Positions 16,863 through 26,882 are shown, counted from the stretch's first letter. The stretch: DNA of 64,000 bases from Paraeggerthella hongkongensis (GCF_003340345.1 NZ_PPTQ01000001.1:1-64000), one strand, 5' to 3'. Program-made: numbers and translations. Notes: generated by a model not told the origin, from the sequence alone.

Positions 16863-18668
16863 TCACTCGTCCACTTTGAGGATCGCCATGAACGCTTCTT
16901 GCGGCACCTCCACGTTTCCGATGTTCTTCATGCGCTTCTTGCCGGCCTTCTGCTTCTCGAGCAGCTTGCGCTTGCGGCTGATGTCGCCGCCGTAGCACTT
17001 CGCCAGCACGTCCTTGCGCTTCGCCTTCACGGTCTCGCGCGCCAGAACCCGACCGCCGATAGCGGCTTGGATGGGCACCTCGAACATCTGGCGAGGAATG
17101 ATGCTCTTGAGCTTTTCGGTCAGGATGCGCCCGCGATCGTACGCCTTGTCCTTGTGCACGATGAACGACAGCGCGTCCACGGGCTTGCCCGACAGCAGGA
17201 TGTCGAGCTTCACCAGCTTGGAGGGCTTGTATCCGTCCATCTCGTAATCGAGCGACGCATAGCCCTTCGTGTTGGACTTGAGCTTGTCGAAGTAGTCCAT
17301 GATGAGCTCGGACAGCGGGATCTCCCACAGCATCTCCACCGTGGTGGTGGACAAGTAGTTCATCGTGACGAAGGTGCCGCGCCGCGCCACGGTCAAGTCC
17401 ATGACCGCGCCCACGTAATCGGGCGGGATGAGGATCTTCGCCTTGAGGTAGGGCTCCTCCACGCGCTCGATCTCGCCGGCGTCGGGCATCTCCTGCGGCG
17501 AATGCAGGCTCACCATCTCGCCGCCTTGCTTGTACACGTGGTATTCCACGGAAGGCGCCGTGGCCAGCAGGTCCAGCCCGAACTCGCGCTCGAGGCGCTC
17601 CTTGATGACCTCCATGTGCAGCAGGCCCAAAAAGCCCACGCGGAAGCCGAAGCCCAGCGCATGCGACTTCTCGGGCTCCCAGATAAGGGCCGGATCGTTG
17701 AGGGAGAGCTTTTCGAGCGCCTCTTTGAGCGGTTCGTACTGATCGCCGTCGATGGGGTACAGGCCGGTGAACACCATGGGCTTGACCTCGCGGTATCCGG
17801 GAAGCGGGTCGCTCACGCCGCCATGGGCCTGCGTGATGGTATCGCCCACCTTCACCTGCGAGACGTCCTTGAGCCCCGTCACCAGGTACCCGACCTCGCC
17901 CACGCCGAGCGCCGGAAGCGCCGTCTCGGCGGGTCGGCGCGCGCCGACCTCTTCCACCAGCGCTTCGGCGCCGGTGGCCAGCATGCGAATGCGGTCGCCC
18001 TTCTTCATCTGCCCGTCCACCACGCGCACGAGCGCCACCACGCCGCGATACGCATCGAAGTACGAGTCGAAGATGAGCGCGCGCAGCGGCGCGTCGGCCA
18101 CGCCGACGGGCGCGGGCACGTTGTACACCACGGCCTCCAGAAGATCGTGCACGCCCACGCCGGTCTTGCCCGAGGCCAGCACCGCGTCGTCGGCGGGGAT
18201 GGCCAGGCCGTCCTCGATCTCCTCGCGCACGCGATCCGGCTCGGCAGCCGGAAGGTCGATCTTGTTGATCAGCGGGATGATCTCCAGGTCGGCGTTCATG
18301 GCCATCATCGCGTTGGCCACCGTCTGCGCCTCGACGCCCTGCGTGGCGTCGACCACCAGGACGGCTCCTTCGCACGCAGCCAGAGAACGGCTCACCTCGT
18401 AGGTGAAGTCGACATGGCCCGGCGTGTCGATCAGGTTGAACTGGTAGGTCTGGCCGTCGTCGGCCGTGTAGTCCACGCGCACAGCCTGGCTTTTGATGGT
18501 GATGCCGCGCTCGCGCTCGATGTCCATGCTGTCGAGCAGCTGCTCTTGCATATCGCGCTTCGACACGGTGCCGGTCAGTTCCAGCACGCGATCGGACAGC
18601 GTCGATTTGCCGTGGTCGATGTGCGCGATGATGGAGAAGTTTCGTATGAAGTGAGGGTCGGTGGTCAT
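16863..18668 (-). CDS. lepA: Elongation factor 4 (LepA)
   Basis: Translational GTPase that back-translocates or rescues stalled ribosomes. 601 residues with G1 [25 protein letters not shown] and NKID, domain II, EF-G-like domains III and V, and the LepA-specific C-terminal domain ending in the basic segment [16 protein letters not shown]. Full length. Start ATG at 18668 follows ACAGGAC. Likely first gene of the lepA-dusB-hemW transcript. Confidence 0.97.
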   Translation of the reverse strand: MTTDPHFIRNFSIIAHIDHGKSTLSDRVLELTGTVSKRDMQEQLLDSMDIERERGITIKSQAVRVDYTADDGQTYQFNLIDTPGHVDFTYEVSRSLAACEGAVLVVDATQGVEAQTVANAMMAMNADLEIIPLINKIDLPAAEPDRVREEIEDGLAIPADDAVLASGKTGVGVHDLLEAVVYNVPAPVGVADAPLRALIFDSYFDAYRGVVALVRVVDGQMKKGDRIRMLATGAEALVEEVGARRPAETALPALGVGEVGYLVTGLKDVSQVKVGDTITQAHGGVSDPLPGYREVKPMVFTGLYPIDGDQYEPLKEALEKLSLNDPALIWEPEKSHALGFGFRVGFLGLLHMEVIKERLEREFGLDLLATAPSVEYHVYKQGGEMVSLHSPQEMPDAGEIERVEEPYLKAKILIPPDYVGAVMDLTVARRGTFVTMNYLSTTTVEMLWEIPLSELIMDYFDKLKSNTKGYASLDYEMDGYKPSKLVKLDILLSGKPVDALSFIVHKDKAYDRGRILTEKLKSIIPRQMFEVPIQAAIGGRVLARETVKAKRKDVLAKCYGGDISRKRKLLEKQKAGKKRMKNIGNVEVPQEAFMAILKVDE

Positions 18669-18723
18669 GTCCTGTCTTTCAAAACGTAAAGCCCGCGCGC
18701 GGGCGCTTGAGAAACGAAAGCCT

Positions 18724-18729
18724 ATTCTA
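18724..18729 (-). promoter_or_regulatory. -10 element upstream of lepA
   Basis: Minus strand TAGAAT, 55 nt before the lepA start. A GC-only palindrome (GCCCGCGCGCGGGC, 18692-18705) lies between it and the gene. Confidence 0.4.
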
Positions 18730-19012
18730 CCTTATTCGCCCCGGGTGGAAAGGGCGCGCCCACTACAGTTCCACGACAGCGGCGTGCGGGCTCGACGAGC
18801 CGACGTGCGCCAGCTGCGCGCGAACGGAACCGCCTCGTTCGCGTCGATCGCCCGATGCGCCCGGGCGCGCAGCCCGCAAGCGTTGCCGCAAAGACGGCAA
18901 CCGCGAGCGCGTCAAAGCGGGATTTCGCGAAGGATACGGGCGGGCTTCTCCTCGGCTCTTGCACTCTTTCTCGGCGAATGGATGGTTTCGTGTGCGGTTT
19001 CGACAAATTCTC

Positions 19013-19041
19013 GTGCAATCTCGGCCAACCTTTGCTATTCT
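19013..19041 (+). promoter_or_regulatory. Promoter of rpsT
   Basis: -35 GTGCAA (19013-19018), 17-nt spacer, -10 TATTCT (19036-19041) preceded by TGC, an extended -10. It leaves a leader of about 285 nt before rpsT. The rest of the 18730-19332 interval shows a short hairpin (CGATGGG/CCATCG near 19075) but no clear gene. Confidence 0.5.
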
Positions 19042-19332
19042 ATCGCATTGTGTATCCAGCGATACGTACGCGCGATGGGCGTTTCCATCGCCGAATCAGC
19101 AGACGTGGCTGCGCTTTACGATTCGTAGATGCTGGGTGACCGATAGGTCGATGGAGCAGAGAAATCCCGCCTGTTCCCCATGCATCGAGCGCTTTCTTTG
19201 AAAGCTGGGTCCTCATGGATCGCATGCGTGGCTATCGGACGCCTGGGCAACGAGCGCGTGACGCCGGAAGCACGGGAAGCCCGAAGGCTTCGCAGAAGTT
19301 TACGTTCGTGATCCATTGGAGGAAACACACAC

Positions 19333-19836
19333 ATGGCGAACATCAAGAGCCAGAAGAAGCGCATCATCACCAACGAGAAGGCCCGCATGCGCAATCGCGC
19401 CGTCAAAAGCGAGCTGAAGACCGCTATCCGTCGCGTCAAGGAAGCCGTTGCCGCCGAGAACGGCGCCGAGGCTTTCGCCGCCGCTATGGCCGCCTGCCGT
19501 CTGCTCGACAAGGCTGCCTCGAAGGGCGTTATCCACAAGAATCAGGCTGCCAACCGCAAGAGCGGCGTCATGCTGCTCATCAAGGACCTCGTGACCGACG
19601 CCGATCGCGCCGCGTACGTGAAGCCCGCCAAGAAGGCTCAGAAGACCGGTTCCAAGAAGGCTGAGCGCAAGGCTGCCCGTCTCGCAGAGATGAAGGCCGC
19701 GTCCGAGGAAAAGGCGAAGCGCCGCGAGAAGCACATGGCTGAAGTGAAGAAGGCCGAAGAGCGCAAGGCGAAGGAAGCTGCCGAAGCCGCCAAGGCCGAG
19801 GCTGAGGCCGAGAGCGCCGAGGAAGCCGCTGAATAG
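19333..19836 (+). CDS. rpsT: 30S ribosomal protein S20 with long C-terminal extension
   Basis: Primary 16S rRNA-binding protein. The first 87 or so residues are a normal S20 ([20 protein letters not shown], then [13 protein letters not shown]). About 80 extra residues follow, made almost only of Lys, Ala, Glu and Arg, predicted as a long charged helix or coiled coil. Total 167 residues, about twice the usual length. ATG at 19333 follows TTGGAGGAAAC. Monocistronic, with a promoter at 19013 and a terminator at 19886. Confidence 0.96.
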   Translation: MANIKSQKKRIITNEKARMRNRAVKSELKTAIRRVKEAVAAENGAEAFAAAMAACRLLDKAASKGVIHKNQAANRKSGVMLLIKDLVTDADRAAYVKPAKKAQKTGSKKAERKAARLAEMKAASEEKAKRREKHMAEVKKAEERKAKEAAEAAKAEAEAESAEEAAE

Positions 19837-19885
19837 CGACCACCCTATCGGAGATCGCCCCGCGATCCTTCCGCATATCAAGAGA

Positions 19886-19913
19886 GAACAGGCCCCGGTT
19901 TCGGGGCCTGTTC
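19886..19913. terminator. rpsT terminator hairpin
   Basis: Perfect 11-bp stem GAACAGGCCCC / GGGGCCTGTTC with a 6-nt loop, 50 nt past the rpsT stop and between the convergent rpsT and holA genes. No long T-run. Confidence 0.75.
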
Positions 19914-20063
19914 GCATTCTCGCGCCCGGTTTTCGACCACGGCTCGCAGCTCCCGCTGCCCCTGCATGCGAAAGCGCCGCCGCAACTCGCGCCTCAGTGC
20001 AGAGACATGAGCTGCGGCGGCGCTTGACGCGCGCGTGTACACGGTGCAGGGATGCTCGCTGCG

Positions 20064-21038
20064 CTAGCGCGCAACCACGCCGAGCACCCATTCGAGGAAG
20101 GCGGCGTCCGGATCGGCGCCGCTTTTCATGGCGCGCTCGGCATCGCGCGCGGCGACGAGGGCTGCGCGCAGCTGCGCGGAGGTGAACCCGCGCGCCCAGG
20201 TCGCATGGTTCTTCACGCGCCAATCGGGCATCTTGAGCGCCGCAGCCACACCACGCGGATTGCCGCGATCGGCCAACGCGCGAGCGCAGACGAGCTCGCG
20301 CAGGCGCGTCGTGCACATAGCCAGCAGCGCATGCGGAGACACCGAGTCCATGCGCCCCAGGTACAGCAGGCATTTGCGCGCATCGCGCGCCGCGAAGGCG
20401 TCGACGAATTCCCACGGCTTGACCTCGGCGGTGCGACTGACCATGGCGACGATCTCATGCTCGTTCACGGCATCGGTTCCACGATGCGCAAGCGCGATCT
20501 TCTTGAGCTCGCTGTCGAGGTGCACCGTGTCCTCGCCCACCAGATCCACCAGCTTCGCAGCGGCGCCTTCGGTAAGCGTGACGCCGTGGCCCACCGCCAT
20601 GGCGCGAACGGCCTTGGGAAGTTCGAAGCGCTTGAGCGGAGCGCAGTCGATCACGGCCGTCTTGCCGTGCTTGGCGACGGCCTTGTACAGACGCGTGTTC
20701 TTCGCCAGCTTTTCGGCAATCAGGGCGAGCACGGTGGTTTCCGCCGGTGAATCGAGGTAGGCTACCAGCTCCTCGGAATCGGCTTTCTTCAGCTTGTCGG
20801 CGGCGCGTACCTCGACAAGGCGCACGGGGCTTGCGAACGGCACGGTGTTGCATGCCGAGACGATGTCGGCGCCGGTTGCCGTTTCGCCGCTGAATTCGTC
20901 GGAGTTGAACGACAGGTCCCCCAAAGCGGAAAGGCGAGCGCGAAGGCGCTTCATCACCGTGTCTCGCTTCAGGGCGTCCTCGCCGCATACCAGGTAGACG
21001 GGGAGCAAGGGTGCGTTTTGTTTCTTCTGAGCAGTCAT
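20064..21038 (-). CDS. holA: DNA polymerase III subunit delta
   Basis: Clamp-loader subunit that opens the beta ring. 324 residues; N-terminal PVYLVCGEDALKRDTVMKRL and FNSDEFSG are typical, followed by helical domains II and III. Start ATG at 21038, 9 nt after the comEC stop. holA after comEC is a widely conserved arrangement. Confidence 0.92.
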   Translation of the reverse strand: MTAQKKQNAPLLPVYLVCGEDALKRDTVMKRLRARLSALGDLSFNSDEFSGETATGADIVSACNTVPFASPVRLVEVRAADKLKKADSEELVAYLDSPAETTVLALIAEKLAKNTRLYKAVAKHGKTAVIDCAPLKRFELPKAVRAMAVGHGVTLTEGAAAKLVDLVGEDTVHLDSELKKIALAHRGTDAVNEHEIVAMVSRTAEVKPWEFVDAFAARDARKCLLYLGRMDSVSPHALLAMCTTRLRELVCARALADRGNPRGVAAALKMPDWRVKNHATWARGFTSAQLRAALVAARDAERAMKSGADPDAAFLEWVLGVVAR

Positions 21039-21047
21039 GGCTTCATT

Positions 21048-23501
21048 TTACCGCAGCGTCTCCACGACGATTCTATCGGGTTCTAATTTGCATGAAACAT
21101 CCCCCGACTCATCGGTTCGCAGTACGCGCGACCCCGCGTTTTCCAAGATCTCGAGGGTCTTGGCGGCCGGATGCCCGTACCGATTTCCCGCCCCTGCGCT
21201 CACCAGGGATATCTTCGGGGACAATGCAAAGGCAACCTGCTCGTCCAAAGCGTTCTTCGATCCGTGGTGGCCCACTTTGTAGATGTCGACCCCTTCCGCC
21301 GCTCCTGTGTCCAGCAGCTCTTTCACCTGATCGCGCTCAGCATCGCCTACCAGCAAGGCGGTCCAGTCCGTCGAGCCGTCGCCGTCCACGTCCGCAAGCG
21401 CTTTGAGGCACAGGCTGTCCGCGTTCCCGCCTTCGTCCTCGAAGCGCCGCGGCCAGACGACCTGCAAATCGATCGACCCTACGCGAACGCTATCGCCCAG
21501 CGCGAGGCCGCAGACGCCGTCCTCCCCCGCCACGGCGACGGCGTCTTCCCGCAGGCTTCGACACGCATCGCACGGGCAGGCGAGCGCGTCTTGTGCAACG
21601 AAGACGCGCTCCGTGCGGACCACGCCCGCCAGAGAGGAAAGCGACCCCTTGTGATCGTCGTCCCCATGGGTCACCACGACAGCGTCGAGGCGTGAGAGCC
21701 CCTGCCGCGCAAGCGCCTCGAACAGCCTTGCATCCTGGTTGCCGGTATCGACGAGCACGGCGGATCCGCGGCTCCGCACGACGATCGCATCGCCCTGCCC
21801 GACGTCGAGCATGACGATGCTATCGCTGCCTGCGGGCGGCGCAACCAGAAAGCACGCCGCCGCGAACGCGACGCACGCCGCACCGCCCAGCACGATGCGC
21901 CGAGTCGGCCGCGGCCACGCGATCCAAAGCGCCGCCGCCAGCGCGATCGATACCGCCAGCGCGGCAAGAACCGAAACGGAGGCGGGAGCGCTTGCGTACG
22001 GAATGCGCGCCAGCGCTTCGACGGCCGCGGTGAGGGCGTACGACCCGGCGCAGGCGACGTCGAGCAGAGCGGAGGCAGCCCCGGGAGCCATCGTCGCAGC
22101 TCCCACGCACAGCAGCCCGAGCGCGCACGCGGGCGCGAACAAAGGAGCGGTGACCACGTTGGCCAAAGGAGCCACCAGCGAGAACTGCGAGAACAGCGCG
22201 GTCGAAAGCGGCGTTGCCAGCACGGCGGACGCGAAGGTGAGCGAGAGCGCTTCGCAGGCAAAACGGGGGATCCGGGGCGCCGCATGGGCGATCCAAGCCG
22301 AGAACAGGCTGGCGAACAGCACGATGCCCAACGTCGAGAGCGCCGAGAGCGCGAACGAGACGGACAGGGCGACGCGCGGATCAAGGCTCGCGAATCCCAC
22401 GATGCAGACCGCCAGAGCGCTCAGCGCCGCAGGACGGCGCCCGACCGCGAACGAAGCCATGCCCGCGAACGCCATGACAGCGGCTCGAACGGCCGATGAC
22501 GGCGCGGCCGTCAAAACGAGGTAGCTCAAGAGGAGCGCCGCTTGGACGACTCCCGTCACCGCGCGGGGAACCCTCAGCGCGCGCAGCGTCGCGCAGCAGA
22601 ACGCGGAAACGATGGAAAGATGCGCACCCGACACCGCCACCACGTGGGCCAAGCCCGCAACCTTGAACGCCTGGTACGTCGATTCGGGCAGGTGCCCCCT
22701 CCATCCGCAGACAAGCGCGGCAAGAACCCCGCTCTCGCTGCCGCCGCGGTCAGCCAGAAGCCCGATAGCGCGCGACCGCAGATCGACCAACGCTCCCATC
22801 GGCCCGCCGCGATCCACCCGCTCCAAGCCGAAGATGCGCGCCGACGCCACCGCGCCGTTGCGCCAGCAGTACGCCGCCGAGGAATCGGAGGGAGCCGAGA
22901 ACGAAGCCTGCGCCTCGAACGCCTGGCCGTACTGCAGAACCTCTTCGCCTTGAGGAAGCTGCACGCGCACGAGAAACGACTCGCCGCCTTCAACGGTCGC
23001 ACGCGCAAGGCATGTCGAGCCGAACATGCCCGCAGACCCGTCGGCCACGGCTTGAAAAGACGCGCGGGTCGAAAGGCCCTGGACGCGCTCTTCGAAGCCG
23101 TGCTGCACCGCAGCGTGCCAACCGCCGCAGCACACCCCCAGGGCGCACCCTAAGACGACGACCCCCGCCAGCGCGCCTCGACGCCGCCACACGAGCGCCA
23201 AGCACGCAAGCGAGACGACCAGCCCGACGGCTCCGATAGCCGCGCACGCCGAAGCCGACAAGAGGCGAGCGGCTTCGACCACGGCCGCGCACGTCGCCCA
23301 AAGCCCCAACGCGCACCCGAACACGGGCGGCAGCGAGGGGCGAACGGGAATGCGGCCGGCATCCGCGCGCAACCCGTCGGCGTATTCGGCTTCGGGCACG
23401 AAAGCCGCCCGCGCCCGCCTGGGCGGTTTCGGCACAAGCTGCACGGAAGCCCTGGTCGCAGCCCTGCGCATTGCGCGCGCGAACGCGCCTAGCCCACGCA
23501 T
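21048..23501 (-). CDS. comEC: DNA-uptake channel protein ComEC/Rec2
   Basis: Polytopic membrane protein thought to form the channel for single-stranded DNA in transformation. 817 residues, full length: N-terminal membrane helices and a DUF4131-like soluble part, the Competence domain with many helices (AVSGAHLSIVSAF is its start), and a C-terminal metallo-beta-lactamase-like domain (MLDVGQGDAIVV, VVTHGDDDHKGS). No frame disruption. Overlaps comEA by 13 nt. Intact comEC/comEA do not prove competence; pilus genes are not in the window. Confidence 0.95.
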   Translation of the reverse strand: MRGLGAFARAMRRAATRASVQLVPKPPRRARAAFVPEAEYADGLRADAGRIPVRPSLPPVFGCALGLWATCAAVVEAARLLSASACAAIGAVGLVVSLACLALVWRRRGALAGVVVLGCALGVCCGGWHAAVQHGFEERVQGLSTRASFQAVADGSAGMFGSTCLARATVEGGESFLVRVQLPQGEEVLQYGQAFEAQASFSAPSDSSAAYCWRNGAVASARIFGLERVDRGGPMGALVDLRSRAIGLLADRGGSESGVLAALVCGWRGHLPESTYQAFKVAGLAHVVAVSGAHLSIVSAFCCATLRALRVPRAVTGVVQAALLLSYLVLTAAPSSAVRAAVMAFAGMASFAVGRRPAALSALAVCIVGFASLDPRVALSVSFALSALSTLGIVLFASLFSAWIAHAAPRIPRFACEALSLTFASAVLATPLSTALFSQFSLVAPLANVVTAPLFAPACALGLLCVGAATMAPGAASALLDVACAGSYALTAAVEALARIPYASAPASVSVLAALAVSIALAAALWIAWPRPTRRIVLGGAACVAFAAACFLVAPPAGSDSIVMLDVGQGDAIVVRSRGSAVLVDTGNQDARLFEALARQGLSRLDAVVVTHGDDDHKGSLSSLAGVVRTERVFVAQDALACPCDACRSLREDAVAVAGEDGVCGLALGDSVRVGSIDLQVVWPRRFEDEGGNADSLCLKALADVDGDGSTDWTALLVGDAERDQVKELLDTGAAEGVDIYKVGHHGSKNALDEQVAFALSPKISLVSAGAGNRYGHPAAKTLEILENAGSRVLRTDESGDVSCKLEPDRIVVETLR

Positions 23502-24145
23502 ATCGAATCGGCGAGGGCGGCGTACTTCTTGTCGCCGATGCCCGATACGCGCTTCAAATCCTCTATCGCGGCGAACGGCCCGTTAGCCTGCCTGTCCGCA
23601 ACGATCTTCTCGGCAGTCGACATTCCTATGCCGGGGAGAGCATCCAGTTCCGCAGCGGATGCCGCATTGATGTTCACCTTTCCCCCGCCGGGCGCTGCCG
23701 CCGCGCCCGGCGGGGCGGCAGCGGCAGCCTCCTCCACCCCGGACAACGTCGGAACCACCACGTGCTCGCCGTCCGTCAGAACGCGCGCCAGGTTCAACGC
23801 ATCCGTCGCGGCCTGCTCCCCGAACCCTCCCGCAGCCTCGATCGCATCCTGCACGCGAGCGGATTCCGCAAGCTCGTACACGCCGGGCGCAAGGACCGAA
23901 CCGCCTACATGGACCACGATGGTCCGCGCTTGCTCCTGAGGCCGGTCAGGCGAAGCCCCCTCGACGTCAGCCTCCCCCGCCTTCTCGACCACAAGGGGGT
24001 CCGAAGAAAAAAGGGACAGGAAGCTTGCCCCGGCCGCCACGAGCACAACCACCGCTAAAGCAGTTACGCCGACGAGCACGGGAAGACGCACGCCGCTCAG
24101 GTGCGCCTTGGCCCGCAACGACTCCGCCTGTTCGGTAAACGACAT
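23489..24145 (-). CDS. comEA: DNA-binding competence protein ComEA
   Basis: Membrane-anchored DNA receptor. 218 residues: one membrane helix near residues 21-43, an SLBB domain (VVHVGGSVLAPGVYEL) and a helix-hairpin-helix DNA-binding domain (VNINAASAAELDALPGIG, then VSGIGDKKYAAL). ATG at 24145 has GGAGG 5 nt upstream. First gene of comEA-comEC-holA. Confidence 0.94.
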   Translation of the reverse strand: MSFTEQAESLRAKAHLSGVRLPVLVGVTALAVVVLVAAGASFLSLFSSDPLVVEKAGEADVEGASPDRPQEQARTIVVHVGGSVLAPGVYELAESARVQDAIEAAGGFGEQAATDALNLARVLTDGEHVVVPTLSGVEEAAAAAPPGAAAAPGGGKVNINAASAAELDALPGIGMSTAEKIVADRQANGPFAAIEDLKRVSGIGDKKYAALADSICVG

Positions 24146-24172
24146 CCCGACCTCCGATCCTCTCGAAGACCA

Positions 24173-24178
24173 AGCATA
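24173..24178 (-). promoter_or_regulatory. -10 element of the comEA operon
   Basis: Minus strand TGC TATGCT, an extended -10, 27 nt from the comEA ATG. Confidence 0.45.
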
Positions 24179-24216
24179 GCAACGCAACCTAGCGAAAACA
24201 TGAGAGGAATCCAGCA

Positions 24217-24255
24217 GAAAAGCCGCTGAAAACCAAACGGTTCCAGCGGCTTTTC
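24217..24255. terminator. Terminator downstream of thiI
   Basis: A 12-bp stem GAAAAGCCGCTG / CAGCGGCTTTTC with further pairing inside. T-rich flanks on both strands make it work in either direction; it separates thiI from comEA. Confidence 0.8.
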
Positions 24256-24368
24256 CGCTTCGATCCAATGCGGATCCCCACCGGATGCGACGCAGGTTCA
24301 GCGTGCATCCAGCCACAATCTAGCAGCTTTCCAGCGCGCATCTAAACGCGCTGGTCAAAAGCGTGCGG

Positions 24369-25589
24369 TTACTTCTGAGGGCGCTTCTTCTTGCGCTTGA
24401 ACGCCGGGCAGGCGTAGTCGCGCACTTCGGCGGCGTCGGCAATCTCGGCCACCCATTCGTCCACGGGAAGCGCGCTTTCCGCTTCTTCCACCACTGCAAG
24501 CTTCGCATGCGTCTCGGGACTGCGCGGCATGAACAGCGTGCAGCAATCGGGCGCGTCCTGCGCCGAGATCTCGAACGTGCCCAGGCGCTCGGCCTCGGCG
24601 ATGATCTCGAGCTTGTCGGTGCCGATCAAGGGGCGGAACACCGGAAGGCTCACGGCAGCGTCGGTGCAGCGGATGTTGTCGAGGGTCTGCGAAGCAACCT
24701 GGCCCAGGCTCTCGCCCGTAACGAGCGCGCCCGCCCCTTCGCGATGCGCCAGTTCCTCGGCCACCTTGAACATGAGCCGCCGGTACATGATGACGCGCAG
24801 CTCGGGCGGGACGGTGAGCGCGATCTCGCGCTGGTAGTCGCCGAACGGCACCGTGTACACGCGCGCGATGCAGCCCGTGCGCTCGAGCACGCGCGCGATG
24901 TCGTCCACCAGGTACTCGCTCGCATCCGAGGTCTGCGGACGACCGGAGAAGTGGACGCCGATGCACACCGCGCCCCGTCGCGCGAGCTTCCACGTAGCCA
25001 CCGGCGAGTCGATGCCCGACGACAGCAGGCACGCCACGACGCCCGAGCTTCCCACCGGCAGCCCGCCGATGCCCGGAAGCGAGCGCGCGTACACGTACGC
25101 GGCGTTCTGCACGACCTCGACGCCTACCGTGAGGTCGGGGTTCTTCATACGAACGCTCTTCTCGGGAAACGCCTGGCACAACGCCGCGCCCACGATCTGG
25201 TTCATCTCCATCGAGTTGGTCGGGAAGTCGGTGTGATTGCGTCGAGCGGCCACCTTGAACGACTCGAAGTCGCCAGCTTCGAGCATCGCCGCACGCGCGA
25301 CCTCAGCCATGACGTCCAAATCGCGCGGGCACTTGAATCCGCATGAGACGCGCGCCACGCCCGGCACCTTGCCCATGACGTCCGCAACGGCCTTCGCCGT
25401 TTCCCAATCCGTGCCTTCGCGCAAGAACACGCACAGGCGTCCCGCTATGCGATGGACGGTCACCACGGGAAAATCGCTCAGCAGGGCTTCGAGGTTCTTG
25501 AGCAACCGCATTTCGAACGTCGAGCGATTATGGCCCTTCAGGCCGATCTCATGGTAGTGGGCAAGGCAAATGCGCTGGTAATCAATCAT
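24369..25589 (-). CDS. thiI: tRNA 4-thiouridine synthase ThiI
   Basis: tRNA sulfurtransferase making s4U8, and in some bacteria thiazole. 406 residues: an NFLD/THUMP RNA-binding part and a PP-loop ATPase with LLSSGIDSPVATW. The C-terminal rhodanese domain of the E. coli enzyme is absent, which is normal for Gram-positive forms. ATG at 25589 (MIDYQRI) has GGAG 8 nt upstream. Confidence 0.94.
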   Translation of the reverse strand: MIDYQRICLAHYHEIGLKGHNRSTFEMRLLKNLEALLSDFPVVTVHRIAGRLCVFLREGTDWETAKAVADVMGKVPGVARVSCGFKCPRDLDVMAEVARAAMLEAGDFESFKVAARRNHTDFPTNSMEMNQIVGAALCQAFPEKSVRMKNPDLTVGVEVVQNAAYVYARSLPGIGGLPVGSSGVVACLLSSGIDSPVATWKLARRGAVCIGVHFSGRPQTSDASEYLVDDIARVLERTGCIARVYTVPFGDYQREIALTVPPELRVIMYRRLMFKVAEELAHREGAGALVTGESLGQVASQTLDNIRCTDAAVSLPVFRPLIGTDKLEIIAEAERLGTFEISAQDAPDCCTLFMPRSPETHAKLAVVEEAESALPVDEWVAEIADAAEVRDYACPAFKRKKKRPQK

Positions 25590-25629
25590 GGAATGCTCCG
25601 TCGTGCCAAGGGCGAATGGTCGTAACGCA

Positions 25630-25659
25630 CGAATAGGCGGGCCCATGCCCGCCTATTCG
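25630..25659. terminator. Hairpin downstream of rpoZ
   Basis: Perfect 13-bp stem CGAATAGGCGGGC / GCCCGCCTATTCG with a 4-nt loop, between rpoZ and thiI. There is no T-run on the minus strand. Confidence 0.6.
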
Positions 25660-25681
25660 GTCAACCAGTACGTGTTTCGTA

Positions 25682-25942
25682 CTAGTGGTTCTTGATGTCG
25701 ATGGACGAAGGATCGTACGAAACTTCGCCGCGCGCAATCTCGTTGAAGGCAAGAGACAGCGGCTTCTTGTCGGCAGCGCGCGCGATTTCCACGGCGGTCT
25801 GCAGCTGAATAGCGCGATCGCGCTGGCCGCGCATCATGTCGTTGATGTCGTGCGCGCGCTTGGAGGCAAGGGCGCACAGCAGGAAGCGGTCGTTGTCGGT
25901 TTCGTCCAACAGAACGTCGATCTTCGGTTCGATAATGCTCAT
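25682..25942 (-). CDS. rpoZ: RNA polymerase omega subunit
   Basis: 86-residue RNA polymerase assembly subunit. The hallmark region is DNDRFLLCALASKRAHDIND, with the C-terminal AFNEIARGEVSY. 7 nt after the gmk stop, in the mihF-gmk-rpoZ order typical of Actinobacteria. Confidence 0.93.
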   Translation of the reverse strand: MSIIEPKIDVLLDETDNDRFLLCALASKRAHDINDMMRGQRDRAIQLQTAVEIARAADKKPLSLAFNEIARGEVSYDPSSIDIKNH

Positions 25943-25949
25943 ATCGTAT

Positions 25950-26522
25950 TTAACCTCGTGTTTTCTCGGCTTGTTCGTTCACGTAGCCAACCAAGGCGGC
26001 GGTGGCTACGTCCAAATCATCGTTCACAAGCCGTATATCATACTCCATTTTACGAGAAAGCTCCACCCGTGCGGTTTCCATACGGGCGGCAACGGCCTCT
26101 TCGGTCTCTGTACCGCGCCCTCGAAGGCGCTTCTCAAGCTCTTCGAGCGAAGGCGGCTCGATGAACACCAGATGCGCCGCAGGGAACTTCTCGCGCACCT
26201 GGAAACCACCTTGCACGTCGATTTCCAGGATAACCTGGTCTCCTCGAGCGATATGCTCCTCAACGCTCGCACGCGGGGTGCCGTAGCGGTTCCCCCCGTA
26301 CGTAGCCCATTCCAGCAGGCCGTCTTCGTTCACGAGCCGCTGGAACTCCTCGCCGGATGCGAACTGGTAATGAACGCCGTCCACCTCGCCCTCGCGCGGC
26401 AAGCGCGTCGTGACCGAGACGGACACCCAAGCATCCGGAACCTCATGCAGCAGACGGGCCACCAGCGTGCCTTTTCCAGCACCCGATGGCCCCGATATAA
26501 CGAACAGATTGCCAGCGCGCAT
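25950..26522 (-). CDS. gmk: Guanylate kinase
   Basis: Converts GMP to GDP. 190 residues with the P-loop GPSGAGKGT, the GMP-binding VTTRLPREGEVDGVHY and YGGNRYGT. Starts 6 nt after the mihF stop with no visible ribosome site, so it is probably translated by coupling. Confidence 0.96.
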   Translation of the reverse strand: MRAGNLFVISGPSGAGKGTLVARLLHEVPDAWVSVSVTTRLPREGEVDGVHYQFASGEEFQRLVNEDGLLEWATYGGNRYGTPRASVEEHIARGDQVILEIDVQGGFQVREKFPAAHLVFIEPPSLEELEKRLRGRGTETEEAVAARMETARVELSRKMEYDIRLVNDDLDVATAALVGYVNEQAEKTRG

Positions 26523-26528
26523 GCGAAT

Positions 26529-26837
26529 TTAGCCCAAGCGCTCCAGCAAGGCGGTCTGCTGACGCTCGCCCAAACCGCGCAGACGGCGGCTCTCGGCGAT
26601 CTGCAGCTCCTTCATGATCTTCTCAGCCTTGGCCTTGCCGTAGCCGGGAAGCGTCTCGATGAGCGTGGAGACCTTCATACGACCCACGATGGGATCATCC
26701 TTCATCTCGATAACCTGCTTAAGGCTGAGTTTGCCGGACTTCAGATCATCGCGAACCTCGGCGCGCTTGATGCGGGCCGCCTTCGCCTTCTCCAAAGCCG
26801 CCTGGCGCTCTTCAGGGCTGAGTTGAGGAATAGCCAT
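26529..26837 (-). CDS. mihF: Integration host factor, actinobacterial type (mIHF)
   Basis: Small nucleoid protein that bends DNA through a helix-two-turn-helix. 102 residues; the core VIEMKDDPIVGRMKVSTLIE and the LPGYGKAKAEKIMKEL helix-hairpin segment are diagnostic. The presence of mIHF is one of the reasons for assigning the window to Actinomycetota. ATG at 26837 follows AAGGAG. Confidence 0.94.
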   Translation of the reverse strand: MAIPQLSPEERQAALEKAKAARIKRAEVRDDLKSGKLSLKQVIEMKDDPIVGRMKVSTLIETLPGYGKAKAEKIMKELQIAESRRLRGLGERQQTALLERLG

Positions 26838-26873
26838 CAGTTTCTCTCCTTCTGTTCCAAAAGCGATGCCGTG

Positions 26874-26882
26874 ATACTAGCA
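26874..26882 (-). promoter_or_regulatory. Extended -10 promoter of mihF-gmk-rpoZ
   Basis: Minus strand TGC TAGTAT, 36 nt before the mihF ATG. The DNA behind it (26900-26935) is unusually AT-rich, as expected for an UP-like region. Confidence 0.5.

Noticed and set aside
15648-18689. Very long open frame (over 1000 codons) on the plus strand opposite dusB and lepA
   Set aside because: It is the antisense shadow of three well-supported genes; the composition is His/Arg-rich and matches no family.
18722-19018. 98-codon frame on the minus strand upstream of lepA
   Set aside because: Arginine-rich, no recognisable domain or good ribosome site, and it overlaps the lepA -10 element and the rpsT -35 region.
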